A DNA stretch of 10,166 bases. It comes from Chloroflexota bacterium (lineage in GTDB: Bacteria; Chloroflexota; Anaerolineae; Promineifilales; Promineifilaceae). Of this stretch, positions 7,129-10,166 are shown in pieces. Position numbers and translations under genes: made by a program. The DNA is taken from assembly GCA_963169155.1 (NCBI GenBank), contig CAUJGI010000087.1, positions 1-10,166 on the forward strand. Reading direction: 5' to 3'. The notes below the pieces were generated by a model. That model was not told the origin of the DNA and did not search any database. It saw nothing but the letters and a program-made list of their open reading frames with translations. The first letter of the stretch is position 1. Each line of letters starts with the position of its first letter.

Positions 7129-7380
7129 TTAGGTGAGGATGTAACGGCCGTTTTCCAGGCTTAACGTCAAGCTATCGGCCTCATTGTTGAGCTTACGAGC
7201 CAGTTCGCGACCCGTCGCTCCGTTTTTGAAAAAAATGTCGTAGCCGGCTGCCTCCGCCAGTAAAGTGCACACTTCACCAGGGTTGGCCACACAGGTGCTG
7301 ATCAGGGTGCGTCCTAAAAATATTTGCGCCTGCACCCGCATTTTTATTTTGTTATGGAAGGTAAGTTCTGTTGCGGCCAT
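7129..7380 (-). CDS. Small protein of unknown function, first gene of the small-gene cluster
   Basis: An 83-aa protein that I do not recognise. It starts MAATELTFHNKIKMRVQAQI and contains two Cys (30 and 37), a likely helical segment EVCTLLAEAAGYDIFF (36-51), a basic patch GATGRELARKL (54-64) and an ending SLENGRYILT (74-83). There is no membrane segment or signal peptide. ATG 7380 is preceded by AGGGGAAAG, which serves as ribosome-binding site; an in-frame ATG at 7404 lacks one. The last four codons carry one copy of the AACGGCCGTT palindrome. Tight spacing to the YozE-like and receiver genes suggests a shared transcript and perhaps a shared process. Confidence 0.7.
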   Translation of the reverse strand: MAATELTFHNKIKMRVQAQIFLGRTLISTCVANPGEVCTLLAEAAGYDIFFKNGATGRELARKLNNEADSLTLSLENGRYILT

Positions 7381-7703
7381 CTTTCCCCTGTTTATGTCGA
7401 ACAAAGTTCTTTTGTCCTATGGTGGGCCTTCATTGGGCCGCTGCCTGTCAACGATATGTAGTCGTACAGTAATCATACGGTAAATAGGCTTTGGCCACAT
7501 CGGCGGGTCAGCGGAGATTTCTCTCCGCCAGTTGGGGGAGAGAAAGAGTAAATTTTCAATTCTGGTCGCGGCTGCTTTAGTGGGTCTTTCGGATTTGGCG
7601 GGGTCAGTCTGATTTTCGCACCAAATTGACGCGAATTAACGCTAATTTTCGTGTGAATTCGCGCCAATTTGTTGCCAATCCCCTGAAATCCTAAAGAGCC
7701 GCT
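7381..7703. other. Non-coding gap between the permease pair and the small-gene cluster
   Basis: About 320 bases without a convincing gene. It holds a perfect 7-bp hairpin GCGGAGA/TCTCCGC (7511-7528, loop TTTC) and the long inverted repeat at 7623-7670. The promoter of the minus-strand small-gene cluster should lie here, near 7390-7470. A TTGACA on the minus strand (complement 7446-7451) has no matching -10 at 16-18 bases, so I do not call it. The one open frame on the minus strand (7473-7667) is made of the repeats and has no protein-like features. Confidence 0.6.
7622..7671. repeat. Imperfect inverted repeat with 16-base arms
   Basis: CAAATTGACGCGAATT (7622-7637) pairs with AATTCGCGCCAATTTG (7656-7671) over 16 positions with one mismatch, around an 18-base loop. 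The loop holds another ACGCTAATTTTCG unit similar to the arms. On the minus strand it follows the permease stop by about 30 bases. It lacks a T run, so it reads better as a dispersed hairpin repeat or transcript-stabilising element than as an intrinsic terminator. Confidence 0.65.
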
Positions 7704-7707
7704 TTAG
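7691..7707 (-). terminator. Short stem at the permease stop, possible weak terminator
   Basis: CTAAAG and CTTTAG form a 6-bp stem with a 5-nt loop, and the TAA stop of the downstream permease lies within the stem. On the minus strand it is followed by GATTTC, only a very short T run. It is a poor intrinsic terminator and may be accidental. Confidence 0.2.
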
Positions 7708-8924
7708 TTAACGGATGGGGGTAGTTCATCCCGGAGAAACAAATCACCTTGCTCGGCTGCCAATTGCAAGATTGGCTCGGCGTTTTCAATTAAAGCTGCC
7801 AATCGCGCCAGGCTGCTGGTGACCAACGGCGGCGCTTCGTCTAATGTTTCAATCGTGGTCCATAGTTTCGCCTGGCGCGCTTTAAGGTCTGAGACTTTGG
7901 ACGAAGCCTCGGAGGCAGCCCGGTGACTGACCAGACGGTTCCACAAGATTTGGCAGGCGGTGGATAAAGGTGGGGCGACCACGATACCGAGGAGGCCATA
8001 AGCGTCTGCCAGAGCGATGAGAAAGAGAAGGGTCAGCATAGGATTGATCTGCTTGCGCGCAAAAAAGTGGGGTTCAATCCACCATTTCAAAGCCGCGATG
8101 ATGACGAGGGTGTAAACGGCCGTCATCAAGCTCAAAGGTACTCCAGTGAGCAATCCCAGCAAAAGAGGAGGAAGCAGCGCCAGCGCTGCGCCCGCCACCG
8201 GTATTAACAAGGCAGCCGCACCGGCAAAGGCCAACAGCGCCGGGTAGGGCGATCCCAGCACCCAGTACCCCAGCCCCAACAGCACCCCTGCCAGCAGGCT
8301 TTGGGCCACCTCGCTGCGAATGTAAGCGCCCAGGTCTGATTCGATTGTCTGCCAGATATCACGCGCCCGGCTCCGCTGCACCGGCGGCAGCAGCGAGAGC
8401 CACAGTCGCTCAAAATGGATCTGATCCATGCTCCAATAAAGGCTTAAGAATAAAACAACGATCCCGCTGCTCAGGATCGTAAAAATGCCCTGGGTAAAAC
8501 CCAGGATAGCGGGCAGCACCAGCTGCCCGTTTTCGCCAATCAGCGCCGCAAAAAAGTCGCTTGGCGGCGGCAGGCGGGTGTCTAGAAACTGTTGGAAGGC
8601 ACTGCCTTGCAGCCAGACCGGCTGCTGCCAGGCATCCTGCACCGACACCTGTTGGGCCAGCTCCTGAATGTCGCGAATGGCGGCACCGCTGCCCAGAACG
8701 AGCAGGAGACCAAAACTGCCCAGGAGTGCCAGGTAGAGCAGGATCAGGGACAGGCGCACAGCCAGGTTTTGTCCGGCCGGGCGCTTGATGAGCGGACGCG
8801 CGGCCGACGCCAGCGCCAATGAGACCAAAACGTAAATAACCACGAGGCGGAACTGCCAAAATAAAGCCAGCGCCAACAGGGTGGTCATAACGGCCGTTCC
8901 CGCCCACACCAATTGTTTTGTCAT
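7704..8924 (-). CDS. AI-2E family transporter (downstream member of a tandem pair)
   Basis: Polytopic inner-membrane protein of 406 aa in the AI-2 exporter-like family (PF01594, formerly UPF0118), whose members have been linked to AI-2 export or Na+/H+ antiport; the substrate here is unknown. Two hydrophobic hairpins come first (about 5-45 and 55-80), then an extracytoplasmic stretch (82-135), a TM at about 145-165, an amphipathic segment (165-205), and the C-terminal TM block (207-330) with PHFFARKQINPMLTLLFLIA (285-304), equivalent to the family 'P....GL.P...LL' motif. The normal IP.IGP motif is altered to LLIPVAGAALALLPP (239-253). A helical, charged cytoplasmic tail (335-406) follows. Its ATG overlaps the stop of the upstream permease as ATGA, and a GGAGG (complement 8929-8933) serves it, so translation is probably coupled and the two proteins may form a hetero-oligomer. 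Confidence 0.88.
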   Translation of the reverse strand: MTKQLVWAGTAVMTTLLALALFWQFRLVVIYVLVSLALASAARPLIKRPAGQNLAVRLSLILLYLALLGSFGLLLVLGSGAAIRDIQELAQQVSVQDAWQQPVWLQGSAFQQFLDTRLPPPSDFFAALIGENGQLVLPAILGFTQGIFTILSSGIVVLFLSLYWSMDQIHFERLWLSLLPPVQRSRARDIWQTIESDLGAYIRSEVAQSLLAGVLLGLGYWVLGSPYPALLAFAGAAALLIPVAGAALALLPPLLLGLLTGVPLSLMTAVYTLVIIAALKWWIEPHFFARKQINPMLTLLFLIALADAYGLLGIVVAPPLSTACQILWNRLVSHRAASEASSKVSDLKARQAKLWTTIETLDEAPPLVTSSLARLAALIENAEPILQLAAEQGDLFLRDELPPSVN

Positions 8925-10166
8925 TCGGCCTCCGCCAGGCCAGCCTGAGCCAGCAGCATATCCAGATCGTTGGCAATCGCTTCCACCTCATCCATCAGCT
9001 GGTCTGTTTGCCGCACCGTTTGGTCTGAACCTTCCTGCGCAAGCCGCGCCTGCTTACGCAAATCCTTGGCCAGATCTTGCGCTTCATAACGCAGACGACT
9101 GGCAAAATCACGGCCAACGGCAATCTCTGGCTCGGCGGCTTGGCGATGAAAGACAAAGCGGTTGAGCAAGATCTGGATCATAGCGGCCAGCGGGATGGCC
9201 ATGAGCGCCCCAGCCGTACTCAGCAAAGAGCTAAAAGCAAAAAGCGCCAACAGGGTCACAAACGGGTTGACCCCTACCGCCTGCCGCATGATGCGCGGCA
9301 CCAGCACGCTGTTTTCCAACTGCTGAATGACAACCGTAGCAACGATGACCCAGATGAGCTTGTCTGGCCCCAGCGACAGGGCCACCAGCGCCGCCGGAAT
9401 AGCCCCGAGCAGCGGCCCAATCAGCGGGACCGCCTCCATGATGCCCGCCACAAACGCCAGCACCAGAACATAGGGCAGGCCAATGAGCCAGTAAGCCACC
9501 AGCGCCATGAGGCCCACAATCAACAACAAGATGCCCTGCCCGGCAAGGTAGGCACCCACTTTTGTTTCCATCGCCGCAATCAGTTCCCGAATGTTCTCGC
9601 GCTGATCCTTCGGTGCCAGCAGCAGCAGGGAGCGGATGGTTCGCGGCCCATCGAGGGTCCAGTAAGCCGCCAAGAGTAGAATGACAACGGCCGTAAAAAA
9701 CCCATTCGCCACCGAGGCCACGTAACCGAGAACCTGTCCCGCCGAATCCAGTATCTCCTGTCCCGTCTGCTGCACCGGATCCAGAGTTGATAGGGCATCG
9801 GGCAGAATCGCTCTGAGAATCTCCGTCAATTGATTCGGATTCTCAAGCGTCCAGCCATACACGCTTTGGTAATAACCAGGGATAGCGGCCGTAATCGTAC
9901 TGCTTTGCTCGGCAATCAAGGGGAATAACAGCAGCACGAAGCCAATCAGCAAGGCCAGCAGCAGCAAATAGACCAGGCTGACGCCCGCTTTCTGGGGCAG
10001 CCCGCGCCGCTGGAGCCAAAGCACCATTGGCCTGAGGATGGTGCCAATCACCACCGCCACAAACAAGATGAAAATGACCTGGTAAAAGCGATAGAGCAGC
10101 CAGAAGCTCAGGCCAACGGCCGTGAGGACGAGCGTAGCCCAGACAACCCGCCAGAATGTCCAGTTA
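8921..10166 (-). CDS. AI-2E family transporter (upstream member, start lies beyond the window)
   Basis: Inner-membrane permease of the same family (PF01594), partial: 414 residues are readable and the frame stays open to the right edge. The first visible residues, NWTFWRVVWATLVLTAVGLS, are the first TM helix, so only a few to some tens of residues are missing; a TTG at 10066 is not the start. The family hallmarks are more typical than in its partner: EAVPLIGPLLG (244-254) and QQLENSVLVPRIMRQAVGVN (281-300), then GALMAIPLAA in the last TM. A charged helical tail at about 337-414 (EAQDLAKDLRKQARLAQ, then TDQLMDEVEAIANDLDMLLA) has heptad-like spacing and probably forms a coiled coil in the cytoplasm. 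The stop overlaps the start of the next permease by four bases. The transported compound cannot be told from sequence. Confidence 0.9.
   Translation of the reverse strand, partial: NWTFWRVVWATLVLTAVGLSFWLLYRFYQVIFILFVAVVIGTILRPMVLWLQRRGLPQKAGVSLVYLLLLALLIGFVLLLFPLIAEQSSTITAAIPGYYQSVYGWTLENPNQLTEILRAILPDALSTLDPVQQTGQEILDSAGQVLGYVASVANGFFTAVVILLLAAYWTLDGPRTIRSLLLLAPKDQRENIRELIAAMETKVGAYLAGQGILLLIVGLMALVAYWLIGLPYVLVLAFVAGIMEAVPLIGPLLGAIPAALVALSLGPDKLIWVIVATVVIQQLENSVLVPRIMRQAVGVNPFVTLLALFAFSSLLSTAGALMAIPLAAMIQILLNRFVFHRQAAEPEIAVGRDFASRLRYEAQDLAKDLRKQARLAQEGSDQTVRQTDQLMDEVEAIANDLDMLLAQAGLAEAE

Noticed and set aside
7473..7667. 64-codon minus-strand frame in the permease/small-gene gap
   Set aside because: Built from hairpin and repeat sequence, low-complexity Pro/Lys/Arg content, no ribosome-binding site or conserved motif.
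9077..9679. Plus-strand open frame opposite the upstream permease (200 codons)
   Set aside because: Its sequence is Gln/Arg/His-rich, as expected for the antisense of hydrophobic TM coding sequence.
10064..10066. TTG as the start of the upstream permease
   Set aside because: The frame stays open upstream and encodes an obvious first TM helix up to the window edge, so the gene is cut by the edge.

Overview
The window reads like part of a chromosome from an environmental bacterium. GC-rich coding sequence, a lipoprotein with a long Thr/Pro linker, paired AI-2E-family permeases and low-complexity hairpins between genes together suggest a Chloroflexota (Anaerolineae-like) genome. This assignment is an inference from style and gene content; there is no rRNA or other marker gene in the window.

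Left part, plus strand (1-4079): a one-carbon block of three genes. A MetF-like methylenetetrahydrofolate reductase (79-1065) is followed by a methyltetrahydrofolate methyltransferase of the AcsE/MeTr family (1130-2035) and, after a gap holding several palindromes, by a long-form formate-tetrahydrofolate ligase (2184-4079). Together they cover formate to formyl-THF and methylene-THF to methyl-THF, and then transfer of the methyl group to a corrinoid protein. FolD, the corrinoid protein and any CODH/ACS are not in the window. A strong intrinsic terminator (4184-4216) closes the block.

Middle (4220-5967): a surface lipoprotein with a probable beta-propeller fold, then a gap carrying a dispersed inverted-repeat element (5761-5901). 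A likely one-armed relative of that element lies just after the ligase gene.

Right part, minus strand: a one-TM conserved protein (5968-6357); a tight cluster of three small genes read 7380 to 6469 (an unrecognised 83-residue protein, a YozE-like protein, and a stand-alone receiver domain); a gap of about 320 bases with hairpins; and two AI-2E-family permeases joined by an ATGA start/stop overlap. The upstream permease runs off the right edge.

The most unusual signal is not a gene. The palindrome ACGGCCGT occurs 12 times, seven of them as the full decamer AACGGCCGTT. It is spread through seven genes on both strands and in all three reading frames, like the HIP1 octamer of cyanobacteria. No defence system, CRISPR array, transposase or biosynthetic cluster was seen.
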